From Rhizobium sp. BK418 (GTDB taxonomy: Bacteria; Pseudomonadota; Alphaproteobacteria; Rhizobiales; Rhizobiaceae), in assembly GCF_004341105.1 (NCBI RefSeq), contig NZ_SLZK01000001.1, positions 124,001-188,000 on the forward strand: 64,000 nt of DNA, read 5' to 3'. Shown here in pieces: positions 26,813 to 35,429 of this stretch. The position numbers and the translations under genes are program-made. Position 1 is the stretch's first letter; each line of letters begins with the position of its first letter. The notes beneath the pieces are model-generated. The model did not search any database and was not told the DNA's origin. It worked only from the letters and a program-made list of their open reading frames with translations.

Positions 26813-27739
26813 TCAGTCGTAAAACGCTTCCACGAACTTCCGTTTGCCGAGCATGAAGGCGTCGGCCACATGACGCAGCGGCGCCAGATCGACATCCGAC
26901 TTGCCATCTTTGATGAGTTCGGCAAAACGGCGGTAGAGCGCCGGATATTCGGCTTCGGGCGCGGAGAACCGCAGCTCGCCATCGACCGAGAGCTTCGAAC
27001 CGCCTTCAGACAGAACCATCTGGCCGGCGGCCGTTTCCGCGATGATGTCCCAGCTCTGCTTGCCTGTCTGGCGCCAGTCGAATTCGGCATGAACCGGAAC
27101 ATAATCGACATTGCGGAAATGCAGGTCGGCGGCGATCGGCGAGTCACGGTTTTCAGGGAATTCCAGCGTACCGGCGCTCAAGAAAATCGCCTTGGGCAGG
27201 ATGTGCGTGACGATCGAGAGCGCGTTGATGCCGGGATCGAAAACGCCGAGGCCGCCCGCCTGCCAGATCCATTCCTGGTTCGGATGCCAGTGGCGCACGT
27301 CTTCCTTCCAGATTACATGCACGCTCTTGATCTCGGTCGAGGCGAGGAAGGATTTTGCGGCTTCGACGGCCGCTGCGTAGCGCGAGTGCCAACTTGCAAA
27401 CAGCGTCGCGCCCTGTTTGGCCGCGAGGTATTCCAGATCGGCCACTTCGCTCAGCGTCGCGCCCGGCGGTTTTTCGAGGAAAACGTGCTTGCCGGCGACC
27501 AACGCCTTGTAAGCAGCTTCATAACGATACTGCGGCGGCATGCAGAGAGAAACGGCATCAATCGACGGTTCTGCGTCCAGCATGTCGTCGATCGACGTAT
27601 AGGCGGCAATGCCATCGACCGTGCCGTGGCGGCTTGCCGTCGCCACCAGCTTGAAGTCGGCATTGGCGGCGATGGAGGGGAGGTGCTGGTCGCGGACGAT
27701 CTTGCCGACGCCGACGATGGCGAGGTTGATGGCTGACAT
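26813..27739 (-). CDS. Gfo/Idh/MocA oxidoreductase, D-galactose 1-dehydrogenase-like
   Basis: The 308-residue enzyme has a Rossmann N-terminus (A-I-V-G-V-G-K-I-V-R-D-Q-H-L, 8-21), the cofactor-site motif H-V-F-L-E-K-P-P (near 90), and a C-terminal catalytic domain with H-W-H-P-N-Q-E-W-I-W and G-V-F-D-P-G-I-N-A-L. This pattern matches NAD(P)-dependent galactose/arabinose 1-dehydrogenases. The neighbours give no sugar pathway, so the substrate is an inference. Confidence 0.82.
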   Translation of the reverse strand: MSAINLAIVGVGKIVRDQHLPSIAANADFKLVATASRHGTVDGIAAYTSIDDMLDAEPSIDAVSLCMPPQYRYEAAYKALVAGKHVFLEKPPGATLSEVADLEYLAAKQGATLFASWHSRYAAAVEAAKSFLASTEIKSVHVIWKEDVRHWHPNQEWIWQAGGLGVFDPGINALSIVTHILPKAIFLSAGTLEFPENRDSPIAADLHFRNVDYVPVHAEFDWRQTGKQSWDIIAETAAGQMVLSEGGSKLSVDGELRFSAPEAEYPALYRRFAELIKDGKSDVDLAPLRHVADAFMLGKRKFVEAFYD

Positions 27740-27827
27740 GGTGAAGCTCGCGTTCGGTGTTTGCTAAAAGTATGACTTATTGGCGCGCCGTTTTATCAGA
27801 AAGCGATCCGCGGGCAAGCCACCCTGG

Positions 27828-28658
27828 TCAGAGCGAAGCCATTTCCATCGGTGCGGAGCTCTTTTTGAACTTCAGCGTCACTATCTTGTAGCCTTCTGCT
27901 TCGAGTTTCGAAAGCAGCGTCGGCAACATCGTTGCAGTGCGCTTGTGAATGTCGTGCATCAGGATGATGCCGCGGCCGCGCTTGTGCAGCAGGTCCATCG
28001 TCCGTTTGGCGACGGCGACCGGTGTCGTGTTGAAATAATCTTTGCTATCGATGTCCACATCCATGACGACCATGTCGCGCATCGCGATGGCAGATCGAAG
28101 CTTGTGGCTTTCGGCGAGATAGGGGAAGCGGAAAAAATTCACATCCTCGCCTGTTGCTTTGGTCACGGCCAGCTGGCCCTTGACGACTTCCTTCATCGCG
28201 GCATCGAAGCCGAGTGTCGCGAGATCGGCGTGCCGGTAGGTATGGCTGCCGATCGCGTTGCCATCCTCGGCTACCTTGCGGGCGAGCTCCGGATGCAGTT
28301 CGGCCATTTGGCCGACCATCATGAAGGCACCCTTGACGCCGAACTTGTCGAGAATCGCCAGAACCTTGTCGGTACGTCCGGGGATCGGGCCGTCGTCGAA
28401 GCTTAGAATTACTTCCTTGTCGTGCAGCTTCAGCTCGGAGAGCGAGGAAACTTCAAGTGTGCGGCCGGCCAGGTGATGCCAGCTGTCATATTGGGGGACG
28501 CCTGCCTCTTCCTCGTCCTTTTTGGCGGGGCTTTTGCCCTCAGGCGCAATGACGGAAGACGTTTTAATCGTCTTGTCCGGCTCTTGCTGCTTGGTGGTGG
28601 CGCAACCGGCAAGGGCAACGGTCAGCGCAATGCTGGATAAGGCAATGAGACGATACAT
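27828..28658 (-). CDS. Lipoprotein polysaccharide deacetylase (NodB homology)
   Basis: The 276-residue protein begins M-Y-R-L-I-A-L-S-S with a lipobox A-L-A-G-C (Cys about 19), so it should be lipid-anchored. The deacetylase domain shows S-F-D-D-G-P (metal Asp), S-H-T-Y-R-H (the two metal His), R-F-P-Y and the C-terminal L-M-H-D-I-H. The substrate could be peptidoglycan or an exopolysaccharide; it differs from NodB in being membrane-anchored and far from nod genes. The ATG at 28658 was chosen because the longer frame adds 38 residues before the signal. Confidence 0.88.
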   Translation of the reverse strand: MYRLIALSSIALTVALAGCATTKQQEPDKTIKTSSVIAPEGKSPAKKDEEEAGVPQYDSWHHLAGRTLEVSSLSELKLHDKEVILSFDDGPIPGRTDKVLAILDKFGVKGAFMMVGQMAELHPELARKVAEDGNAIGSHTYRHADLATLGFDAAMKEVVKGQLAVTKATGEDVNFFRFPYLAESHKLRSAIAMRDMVVMDVDIDSKDYFNTTPVAVAKRTMDLLHKRGRGIILMHDIHKRTATMLPTLLSKLEAEGYKIVTLKFKKSSAPMEMASL

Positions 28659-28844
28659 GAAAGGGCTCAACAAATCAGCGAGGAAAGTTGAGACAACCTT
28701 TCTGATTATGGTTAATGATCGGTTGAGAACGGGTTGAGCCGTGCCGTTCCGCGGCACTTCGCCGCGCACCAAGAAGGGTGGATCCTAGACATGAAAAGCC
28801 CGGTCTGTGGGACGTCCGGCCTTCGGAAGTCTGGCTAACATCCT

Positions 28845-30725
28845 TCAGCTCGCCATCGCTTCCTCATATTCCGAGGACAGTTCCAGCCATTGCTCTTCGG
28901 CGGCGGCGAGCTTGGCGGCAGCCTCCCCGCGCTGTTTGGCCTTTTCGGCTGCCTTGGCGGGCGCTTTTTCATAGAGCGAAGGGTCGGCAAGCTCCATATC
29001 AAGTGCCTGAATCAATTTCTCCAGCTTGCCCGTCAAGGATTCGATTTCGTTGATCTTTTTCTTGAGCGGGGCGAGCGAGGCACGCTTGTCGGCATTGAGC
29101 TTGCGCTGATCGGCTTTCGAGGTTTGGTCTTCGGCCTGCTTCGGCTCTTCCTTCTTCTTGCCGGAGGCGACGATCAGGTCGCGATACTCATCCATGTCGC
29201 CTTCAAAACTTGTCACCGTGCCGTTGTTGACAAGCCAGAGACGGTCGACGGTCGCTTCGATCAGATGCCGGTCGTGTGAGATCAGGATGACCGCACCATT
29301 ATAGTCGTTCAGCGCCTCGATAAGCGCCCGGCGGCTGTCGATATCGAGGTGGTTGGTCGGCTCGTCGAGGATCAGCAGGTTCGGTGCATGAAAGGCGGCA
29401 AGTCCCATCAGCAGACGCGCCTTCTCGCCACCGGAGAGGTCTTTCGCAGCTGTCGCCATCTTCTCGGTTGCTAGGCCCATCTGCGCCACGCGGGCGCGCA
29501 CCCTGGCTTCGGGCTCAGTCGGCATCAGCCGGCGCACATGCTCGACCGGTGTTTCGTTCGGCACGAGATCGTCGAGCTGATGCTGCGCGAAGAAACCGAT
29601 CTTCAGGCCCGGTGCGAGACGCACCTCGCCGCTCTCGGGCGCCAGTCGCCCCGAGATGAATTTGGCGAAGGTCGACTTACCGTTCCCGTTGGAACCGAGC
29701 AGCGCGATGCGATCGTCATTGTCGATGCGCAGATTGAGTCCTTTCAGGATCGGCCTGCCGGGCTCATATCCGACAGCGCCACCGCTGATCGCGACGATCG
29801 GCGAGGCCGGCTGCTTCTCGGGCTCCGGGAAAGTGATCGGCTGAACATGGTCCTCGATCACGGCCGCGACCGTGCCCATGCGTTCCAGCGCCTTGACGCG
29901 GGATTGGGCCTGTTTTGCCTTGGACGCTTTGGCCTTGAAACGGTCGATGAAGCTCTGCAGATGTTTGCGCGCTGCCTCGTTTTTGGCCTTGGCCTTCATC
30001 TGCAGCTCGTCGGCTTCTGCCTTTTGCCGCTCGAACTGGTCGTAATTGCCGCGGTAGAAGGTGAGCTTCTTCTGATCGAGATGCACGATGGAATTGACCG
30101 CGTTGTTGAGGAGGTCGCGGTCGTGGCTGATGATGATGACCGTATGCGGATAGCGGCGGATGTAATCCTCCAGCCACATCGTGCCTTCAAGGTCGAGATA
30201 GTTGGTCGGTTCATCGAGCAGCAGCAGGTCCGGCTCGGTAAAGAGGACGGAGGCGAGCGCCACGCGCATGCGCCAGCCGCCCGAAAACGAGGAGGCAGGC
30301 CGCGCCTGCGCTTCCTGATCGAAGCCGAGGCCCGAGAGAATGCTGGCGGCACGCGCTTCTGCCGAATGAGCGTCGATGTCGACAAGGCGCATCTGGATTT
30401 CGGCGATCCGGTGCGGATCGGTTGCCGTCTCCGCCTCGGCAAGCAGCGCCGCGCGCTCCTTGTCGGCCGAAAGCACGATCGTGATCAGTGAATCCTCGGT
30501 TCCTGGCGCTTCCTGTTTCACCTGGCCCATGCGCGCGTTCTTGGGAATCGATATCGTCCCGCTTTCAGCTCCCAGATCGCCTGTTATGACGCGGAACAGT
30601 GTGGACTTGCCGGCGCCGTTGCGCCCTACGAGCCCGGCCTTCGTGCCTGCAGGCAGAGAGACGCTGGCATGGTCGAGGAGCAGGCGGCCGGCGATGCGGG
30701 CAGAAATATCTGAAATCGTGATCAT
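28845..30725 (-). CDS. ABC-F family ATPase (YheS-like)
   Basis: This is a soluble protein with two ATPase domains and no membrane segment (626 residues). P-loops are GRNGAGKST (near 34) and GSNGNGKST (near 344); signatures are S-G-G-W-R-M-R-V-A-L-A and S-G-G-E-K-A-R-L-L-M-G; Walker B is L-L-L-L-D-E-P-T-N-Y-L-D. An interdomain linker (about 230-290) and a C-terminal Lys/Glu-rich coiled coil are present. ABC-F proteins act on the ribosome, relieving stalling or antibiotic binding. YheS is the closest match by layout; a resistance role is not indicated. Confidence 0.9.
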   Translation of the reverse strand: MITISDISARIAGRLLLDHASVSLPAGTKAGLVGRNGAGKSTLFRVITGDLGAESGTISIPKNARMGQVKQEAPGTEDSLITIVLSADKERAALLAEAETATDPHRIAEIQMRLVDIDAHSAEARAASILSGLGFDQEAQARPASSFSGGWRMRVALASVLFTEPDLLLLDEPTNYLDLEGTMWLEDYIRRYPHTVIIISHDRDLLNNAVNSIVHLDQKKLTFYRGNYDQFERQKAEADELQMKAKAKNEAARKHLQSFIDRFKAKASKAKQAQSRVKALERMGTVAAVIEDHVQPITFPEPEKQPASPIVAISGGAVGYEPGRPILKGLNLRIDNDDRIALLGSNGNGKSTFAKFISGRLAPESGEVRLAPGLKIGFFAQHQLDDLVPNETPVEHVRRLMPTEPEARVRARVAQMGLATEKMATAAKDLSGGEKARLLMGLAAFHAPNLLILDEPTNHLDIDSRRALIEALNDYNGAVILISHDRHLIEATVDRLWLVNNGTVTSFEGDMDEYRDLIVASGKKKEEPKQAEDQTSKADQRKLNADKRASLAPLKKKINEIESLTGKLEKLIQALDMELADPSLYEKAPAKAAEKAKQRGEAAAKLAAAEEQWLELSSEYEEAMAS

Positions 30726-30819
30726 GCGCGCGGTTTTGGCCGAAAGCCGCCGCTAAGGCAAGATGGGTCCGCCGTCCCCTCGGCCGCTGGTTGCCATCAA
30801 GCGACTTCTGACAAGCGCG

Positions 30820-31872
30820 TCAGCGCCCGAAGGCCTGCACCGGCTGGCGCGGATTTGTCTGGGCGGCAAGCAGCGCCACGCGGGCGTTGGCCTGAAGCTG
30901 GCCGGGCGTTGCGGCATCGCCGCTCAACGCCACGCCGACCGAGATCGTCAAACCGCTCGCATCTGAAGTGTCCGACGCCGCGAACACAAGATTGTCCTCG
31001 ACCGAACTACGCAGCCGCTCGGCGATCGCTAGTGCATCCTGCATGCGGACGTTGGCGAAGAGGAAGGCGAACTCATCGGCTTCTGTCCGTGCGATGAAAT
31101 CGCTCTTCTTCACCATCTTGCGGAAGAGGCTGGCGAGCTTCTTCAGAAGCTTGTTGCCGGTCTGCATGCCGTAACGGATATTCAGCGCCTTGAAATCGTC
31201 GATATCGACCACGATCAGCGCGCTGCCGGCCGCGCCTTCTTCCTGACCATAGAGGTCGCTGAGCGCACGGTTGAGGCCGAGGCGGTTCGGCAGGCCGGTG
31301 ATCTTGTCGGTGATGGCCGCAGCCTGCACCGCCGAAATGCCGCGCTCCAGCGCCGTCAGCCGCTCGATATCCTCTTCCAGCCTCGTGCCGATCGTCCGCT
31401 CCGCTGCGAGAACGGCTGAAAGGGAAGCGGAGAGATATTCGACCTCGGCAATGAAGTCGGCAAGGCTCTGCTGGTCCTGTTGGTCTGAGACGGATTTGAG
31501 GATGGCCTCGCAGGCGCGTGCGAATGCCTGGTGATGCAGGCGACCTTCGGCGAGTCGTTCTGCTGTCTCCTTGAGCATGCGGCTCGCTTCGTTGCGCGAG
31601 CGGTCATCGGCGAGCCCGTAGTGGCCAATGAGCCGGTAGCGCAGGCCGATCTCGTCCAGAGCCTCCTGACGCGGATGCGGGCCGAGGGCAGCGATATCCT
31701 GCGCCAGCCCGGCACTCAGGCCGATCAGTGCCTCATGGAACAGTTCATAGTTGCGCGGCAGGCCCGCCACGTTCAGCCGCATCATGTGCTGAACAACTTT
31801 CCGCACGTCGGCTGCCGGCGCTGGCCGGATCGCCCCACGCCCATTCAATGCATTTGCAACGGCAGTCGACAT
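30820..31872 (-). CDS. GGDEF-domain protein with degenerate active site
   Basis: The 350-residue protein has no signal or membrane helix. Residues 1-170 form a helical region of unknown role and a short coiled coil, and residues 185-345 form a GGDEF domain (A-I-T-D-K-I-T-G-L-P-N-R-L-G-L near 186-200; V-D-I-D-D-F near 222-227). The signature at 264-268 is E-A-D-E-F instead of G-G-D-E-F, and the N-D-x-x-G-H-x-x-G-D motif reads N-I-x-x-G-M-x-x-G-N. Cyclic-di-GMP synthesis is therefore doubtful; it may be a GTP sensor or regulatory partner. Confidence 0.87.
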   Translation of the reverse strand: MSTAVANALNGRGAIRPAPAADVRKVVQHMMRLNVAGLPRNYELFHEALIGLSAGLAQDIAALGPHPRQEALDEIGLRYRLIGHYGLADDRSRNEASRMLKETAERLAEGRLHHQAFARACEAILKSVSDQQDQQSLADFIAEVEYLSASLSAVLAAERTIGTRLEEDIERLTALERGISAVQAAAITDKITGLPNRLGLNRALSDLYGQEEGAAGSALIVVDIDDFKALNIRYGMQTGNKLLKKLASLFRKMVKKSDFIARTEADEFAFLFANVRMQDALAIAERLRSSVEDNLVFAASDTSDASGLTISVGVALSGDAATPGQLQANARVALLAAQTNPRQPVQAFGR

Positions 31873-32018
31873 GATAATCCCCTCATTGCCATTGGTTCCC
31901 TTGGGCCATCGCCTCTTCTGCTTCCGCTATGCAGGCAAGCTTTTAAGAGACATTGAATTTTCAAGGTTAGTAGGGCGGGAAGCAGCAAAACAGGTTAATG
32001 CGCCCTTGCTAGTCCCCG

Positions 32019-32078
32019 ATCAGGAATGGCCCTATCCGTTTCAGCAGCGGCCGTGATGGCGCCATGAAAATTCCTGAT
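32019..32078. repeat. Spaced inverted repeat upstream of the GST gene
   Basis: ATCAGGAAT (32019-32027) and ATTCCTGAT (32070-32078) are perfect 9-base inverted arms 42 bases apart, 58 bases before the GST start. They could be paired operator sites or a stem. No promoter is assigned in this 264-base gap. Confidence 0.4.
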
Positions 32079-32136
32079 TTGATCGCGCCGGTTTTCTGGC
32101 ATGGAATGAACCCGCTGCGATCTCGAAAGGACTGAT

Positions 32137-32826
32137 ATGACCAGAGCTCTCTATTCACTGTGCGGCGCCGACGAGCGTCACTTCTTCTCGCCGCATTGCT
32201 GGAAGGCAGTGATGGCGCTTGCCCACAAGGGCCTCGATTTCGAGGAGGTGCCGACGACCTACAGCCGTATCGCCGCAATCGGCGGTGGTTTTTCCAAGAC
32301 CGTGCCGGTCTTGGATGACAATGGCCGGCTGGTATCGGACAGTTTCGACATCGCCCTTTATCTGGAAGAGGCCTATCCCGACCGTCCGTCGCTCTTCAAG
32401 GGTGAGGGCGGCAAGGCCCTGTCGCGGATGATCGAGGGATATTCTCAGATGATCATTCATCCGGCAATCATGCGGATCGCCCTTCTCGATATCCATTCGA
32501 TCCTCGATGAGGGCGATAAGGCCTATTTCAGGACCAGCCGTGAGGAGCGCCTGGGCAAGTCGCTGGAGGAATTCGCCGCCGGACGCGACGCGGAGAGGGA
32601 AGCCTTCGCCGCCAAGCTCGAGCCGCTGCGCCATGTGCTGAAGTTTCAGCCTTTCATCGGCGGGCAGAGCCCGCTCTTTGCCGACTACATCCTCTTCGGC
32701 GCGCTGCAATGGCTGCGCGTCGCTGCCGGCCTCGCCATGCTGGCCCCGGATGACCCCGTGATCGCCTGGTTCGAACGCTGCCTCGATCTCCATGAAAGCC
32801 GGGGCCGGACTGTGACAGCGGCGTGA
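32137..32826 (+). CDS. Glutathione S-transferase family protein
   Basis: The 229-residue protein has an N-terminal thioredoxin-like domain ([16 protein letters not shown], with V-P-V-L at about 55 and [10 protein letters not shown]) and a helical C-terminal domain. The S-P-H-C-W region is where the active-site Ser/Cys of GST-like enzymes lies. It resembles beta-etherase/LigE-type GSTs in its D-S-F-D-I motif, but the substrate is unknown. It is followed by ndk after an 82-base gap. Confidence 0.82.
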   Translation: MTRALYSLCGADERHFFSPHCWKAVMALAHKGLDFEEVPTTYSRIAAIGGGFSKTVPVLDDNGRLVSDSFDIALYLEEAYPDRPSLFKGEGGKALSRMIEGYSQMIIHPAIMRIALLDIHSILDEGDKAYFRTSREERLGKSLEEFAAGRDAEREAFAAKLEPLRHVLKFQPFIGGQSPLFADYILFGALQWLRVAAGLAMLAPDDPVIAWFERCLDLHESRGRTVTAA

Positions 32827-32908
32827 AATTGCCGGAGACCCCTTGTTTTCAGGCGGTGAGGCGGGTAAAGACCGCCCACTTTTCCCTTATGAGTATGAGG
32901 ACCTGACA

Positions 32909-33331
32909 ATGGCGATTGAACGCACCTTCTCAATGATCAAGCCGGACGCAACGAAGCGCAACCTGACTGGCGCTATCACCAAGATGCTCGAAGATGCCGG
33001 CCTGCGCGTCGTCGCCTCCAAGCGCGTCTGGATGAGCAAGCGCGAAGCAGAAGGCTTCTACGCCGTTCACAAGGACCGTCCGTTCTTCGGCGAACTCGTC
33101 GAAGGCATGACCTCCGGCCCGACCGTCGTTCAGGTCCTGGAAGGCGAAGGCGCCATCCTGAAGAACCGCGAGATCATGGGCGCAACCAACCCGGCAAATG
33201 CTGCGGAAGGCACGATCCGCAAGGTTCATGCTCTCTCGATCGGCGAAAACTCGGTTCACGGCTCTGACGCTCCGGAAACGGCTGCCCAGGAAATCAAGTA
33301 TTGGTTCTCCGACACCGAAATCGTCGGCTAA
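32909..33331 (+). CDS. ndk: Nucleoside diphosphate kinase
   Basis: This enzyme interconverts nucleoside di- and triphosphates through a phospho-His intermediate. The 140-residue product starts [13 protein letters not shown] and has the R-x-x-M-G-A-T-N-P motif and the active-site N-S-V-H-G-S-D (His about 117). I chose the ATG at 32909 on family alignment. An intrinsic terminator follows at 33376-33407. Confidence 0.97.
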   Translation: MAIERTFSMIKPDATKRNLTGAITKMLEDAGLRVVASKRVWMSKREAEGFYAVHKDRPFFGELVEGMTSGPTVVQVLEGEGAILKNREIMGATNPANAAEGTIRKVHALSIGENSVHGSDAPETAAQEIKYWFSDTEIVG

Positions 33332-33375
33332 TTCAGCCCAAGAGCATTCCACGCGAATGCATTGAATCGACTCAT

Positions 33376-33407
33376 GAAAGCCGGGTTCGTCCCGGCTTTT
33401 TTGTTTT
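33376..33407 (+). terminator. Intrinsic terminator of ndk
   Basis: AAAGCCGGG and CCCGGCTTT surround a TTCGT loop and are followed by TTTTGTTTT. This is a strong rho-independent terminator between ndk and the convergent lipoprotein gene. Confidence 0.88.
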
Positions 33408-33413
33408 GCGGAT

Positions 33414-33920
33414 TCAAGCTGGACACTTGTCAGTATTAGAAAAATCCGTCGTCCCATCCGGTTTGAAAACCTCCGGGTTCTTCTCGTATCCCGCGCCGAC
33501 CACCAGCGGCTTGCTCGGGAGTACCGTCTGATCGAGATCGGATTTGAACTGTGTCTTCAATTCCTGCAGCAGCTTGCCATCCTTGTCGACAAGCTTGACT
33601 GTGACGGCATAGGGCCGGTCCTTGACCACGCAGTGCAGGTTTTCGCTTTGGACCGAAATCTTGTCGTCGATGGGAAAGACTTTCTGGTTCAGCACCAGCG
33701 GCGCACCACCCTGCGGGTTTTCGAACTCGACGACGATGGTGGATCCGTCGGGAATGGGCGCTGTCTTTTTCATCGTCAGCAAGTAGGTGGCACTGGCGTT
33801 TCGATAGTTGAAGACGAAGAGATGGCCCGTCACTTCCAACATGCTTTCGGCCTGACGCTGGCAGGCGGAAAGCAAAAGTCCCGCTGCCGCAAAAGCCGTG
33901 ATGATTGAGCTCCGCTTCAT
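33414..33920 (-). CDS. Small lipoprotein of unknown function
   Basis: I do not recognise the family. The 168-residue product starts M-K-R-S-S-I-I-T with a hydrophobic segment and lipobox L-L-S-A-C (Cys about 20). It then has a probable beta-sandwich: alternating hydrophobic strands, two further Cys (L-H-C-V-V-K and D-K-C-P-A), and a C-terminal T-D-K-C-P-A. Its ATG overlaps the stop of the upstream CGNR regulator (ATGA), so the two are made together. The layout suggests a secreted accessory or target of that regulator, which is an inference. Confidence 0.75.
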   Translation of the reverse strand: MKRSSIITAFAAAGLLLSACQRQAESMLEVTGHLFVFNYRNASATYLLTMKKTAPIPDGSTIVVEFENPQGGAPLVLNQKVFPIDDKISVQSENLHCVVKDRPYAVTVKLVDKDGKLLQELKTQFKSDLDQTVLPSKPLVVGAGYEKNPEVFKPDGTTDFSNTDKCPA

Positions 33921-34465
33921 GGCGTCTCCTCCTTCTTTTTTCTCCGGTAATGCCTGATAGCCTTGGCGCGGTTGCCGCAGACGGCCATGTCGCACCAGGC
34001 CCGGCTCTTGTTCTTGCTGCGGTCGATGAACAGCCAGCCGCAATTGCCGCAGATCTTCATCCGTTCCGGATCCGGCATGGCGATCAGCCGCAGAACCGAA
34101 TGGGCGGTTGCCGCATCGAGCCCCTTTTTCGCTGCCCCGCGCAACGTCCGCGCCAGCGTCTCCAGCAGTTCGGCCAGCAGCCGATCGTCGCTCCCCGCGA
34201 GCACGCGCTGCCGGAAGTAGCGGTCCGTGGCTTCGCGCAGTTCGATGAAGTTCGCTCTATTCTGCGCTCCAACAGGCGCTATGTCGCCGAAAAGCGCCCG
34301 TTCGGCGCAGAATTCTTGCGCCGCCGCAGGAAAGCGCTCCAACTGCCCTTCGGCCTCGAAGCGGTCGATACGGCGCGCCGTATCATGACGCAGGATGACG
34401 CTGTTGGCGACATCGAGCGCCAGCGCGCCGCCGGAAAAACGGTGGGGGGTCCAGGAAAAGCTCAT
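33917..34465 (-). CDS. CGNR zinc-finger/ABATE-domain transcription regulator
   Basis: The 182-residue protein has an N-terminal ABATE domain (about 1-125, F-S-G-G-A-L-A-L-D-V-A-N-S-V) and a C-terminal CGNR zinc finger with Cys139, Cys142, Cys158 and Cys163 followed by G-N-R (164-166) and a basic K/R-rich tail. Members are thought to be stress-responsive transcription regulators. It diverges from the LivH permease gene across a 67-base gap with a 30-base palindrome, a likely operator, and overlaps the downstream lipoprotein gene by four bases. Confidence 0.88.
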   Translation of the reverse strand: MSFSWTPHRFSGGALALDVANSVILRHDTARRIDRFEAEGQLERFPAAAQEFCAERALFGDIAPVGAQNRANFIELREATDRYFRQRVLAGSDDRLLAELLETLARTLRGAAKKGLDAATAHSVLRLIAMPDPERMKICGNCGWLFIDRSKNKSRAWCDMAVCGNRAKAIRHYRRKKKEETP

Positions 34466-34474
34466 AAGAAAAAT

Positions 34475-34504
34475 ATAACTGGTAAAACGTGTTTTGCCAG
34501 TTAT
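34475..34504. promoter_or_regulatory. 30-base near-perfect palindrome, probable operator
   Basis: Arms ATAACTGGTAAAAC and GTTTTGCCAGTTAT flank a 2-base centre, with only one mismatch in 14 base pairs. The site fills the middle of the divergent gap between the CGNR regulator and the LivH permease. It most likely binds the regulator, or another dimeric regulator, and controls both genes. Confidence 0.7.
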
Positions 34505-34532
34505 TATTTTAAACCGATCCGGAGTTTCGGGA

Positions 34533-35429
34533 ATGGCCTATCTTCTGCAGCAACTGGCGAATGCGGTGCCGCTCGCGGCGCTCTACGCCACGCTTGCCTT
34601 CGGCTATTCACTTGCCTTCGGCGTGACGAAGAGGGCCGACATCACCTATGGGGCAATAATCGCCTTTGCCGGCCAAATCCTGCTGCTCTTCACGGACATG
34701 GCCTATAACCGGCTGTGGCTGGTGCTGCCGGCGGCAATATCGATCGGCATCTGCGCCTCGCTAATCTATTCGGTGGGAGCAGGGGTCTGGATCGGCCGCT
34801 CGATCATGCAGCCGCTCGCCAGCAAATCGCCGAACACGGTCATGGTCGCGGCACTCGGCATGATGATCGTGCTGATGGAAACGGCGCGTCTGGCCGCCAA
34901 TACCCGCGCCATCTGGCTGCCGCCACTTTTGAACGACACCGTCACGTTCTGGAGCGACGGCGTCTTTCGCGTGACGCTTACCTATATCCAGCTTCTCGAC
35001 ACGATCCTGATGTGCGCAATCATCGCGATCGGCGCCATAGTCTTGAAATGCACCGCCTGGGGGCGTCTGTGGCGCGCCGTTATCGACGATCCGCTTGCCG
35101 CAGAACTCTGCGGCACCAGTGCCAGCCGTGTCTTTCTGGTCTCCTATGCGGCAGCCGCGCTCGTCGCCACTTGCTGCGGCATTCTCGCGACCTTCTACTA
35201 CGGATCGATGGATTTCGGCGCCGGGCTGATGTTCGGCCTCAAGGTGCTGATGATCGCAGCCGTCGGCGGTTATTCCGATCCGTTGCGCTCTGCAGGCGGC
35301 GCTGCCGGCCTGGCGCTCGTCGAAACACTCTGGGGCGCCTACGGCTCCTTCATTTGGCGCGATCTCGCCATCTTCTCGCTGCTGGTCCTTCTGCTGGTGA
35401 TGAGCCGCCGCGAACGCGTCACGCTGTGA
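34533..35429 (+). CDS. Orphan LivH-type branched-chain ABC permease
   Basis: The 298-residue membrane protein has about eight hydrophobic helices. It carries the LivH-family marks: N-A-V-P-L-A-A-L-Y-A-T-L-A-F-G-Y-S-L near residue 8-25, R-A-V-I-D-D-P-L-A-A-E-L-C-G near 183-196 (the cytoplasmic loop that meets the ATPase), and G-G-A-A-G-L-A-L-V-E near the end. No LivM, LivG, LivF or binding-protein gene is next to it, so partners must be encoded elsewhere or it works alone. I chose the ATG at 34533 with GGAG upstream. Confidence 0.85.
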   Translation: MAYLLQQLANAVPLAALYATLAFGYSLAFGVTKRADITYGAIIAFAGQILLLFTDMAYNRLWLVLPAAISIGICASLIYSVGAGVWIGRSIMQPLASKSPNTVMVAALGMMIVLMETARLAANTRAIWLPPLLNDTVTFWSDGVFRVTLTYIQLLDTILMCAIIAIGAIVLKCTAWGRLWRAVIDDPLAAELCGTSASRVFLVSYAAAALVATCCGILATFYYGSMDFGAGLMFGLKVLMIAAVGGYSDPLRSAGGAAGLALVETLWGAYGSFIWRDLAIFSLLVLLLVMSRRERVTL

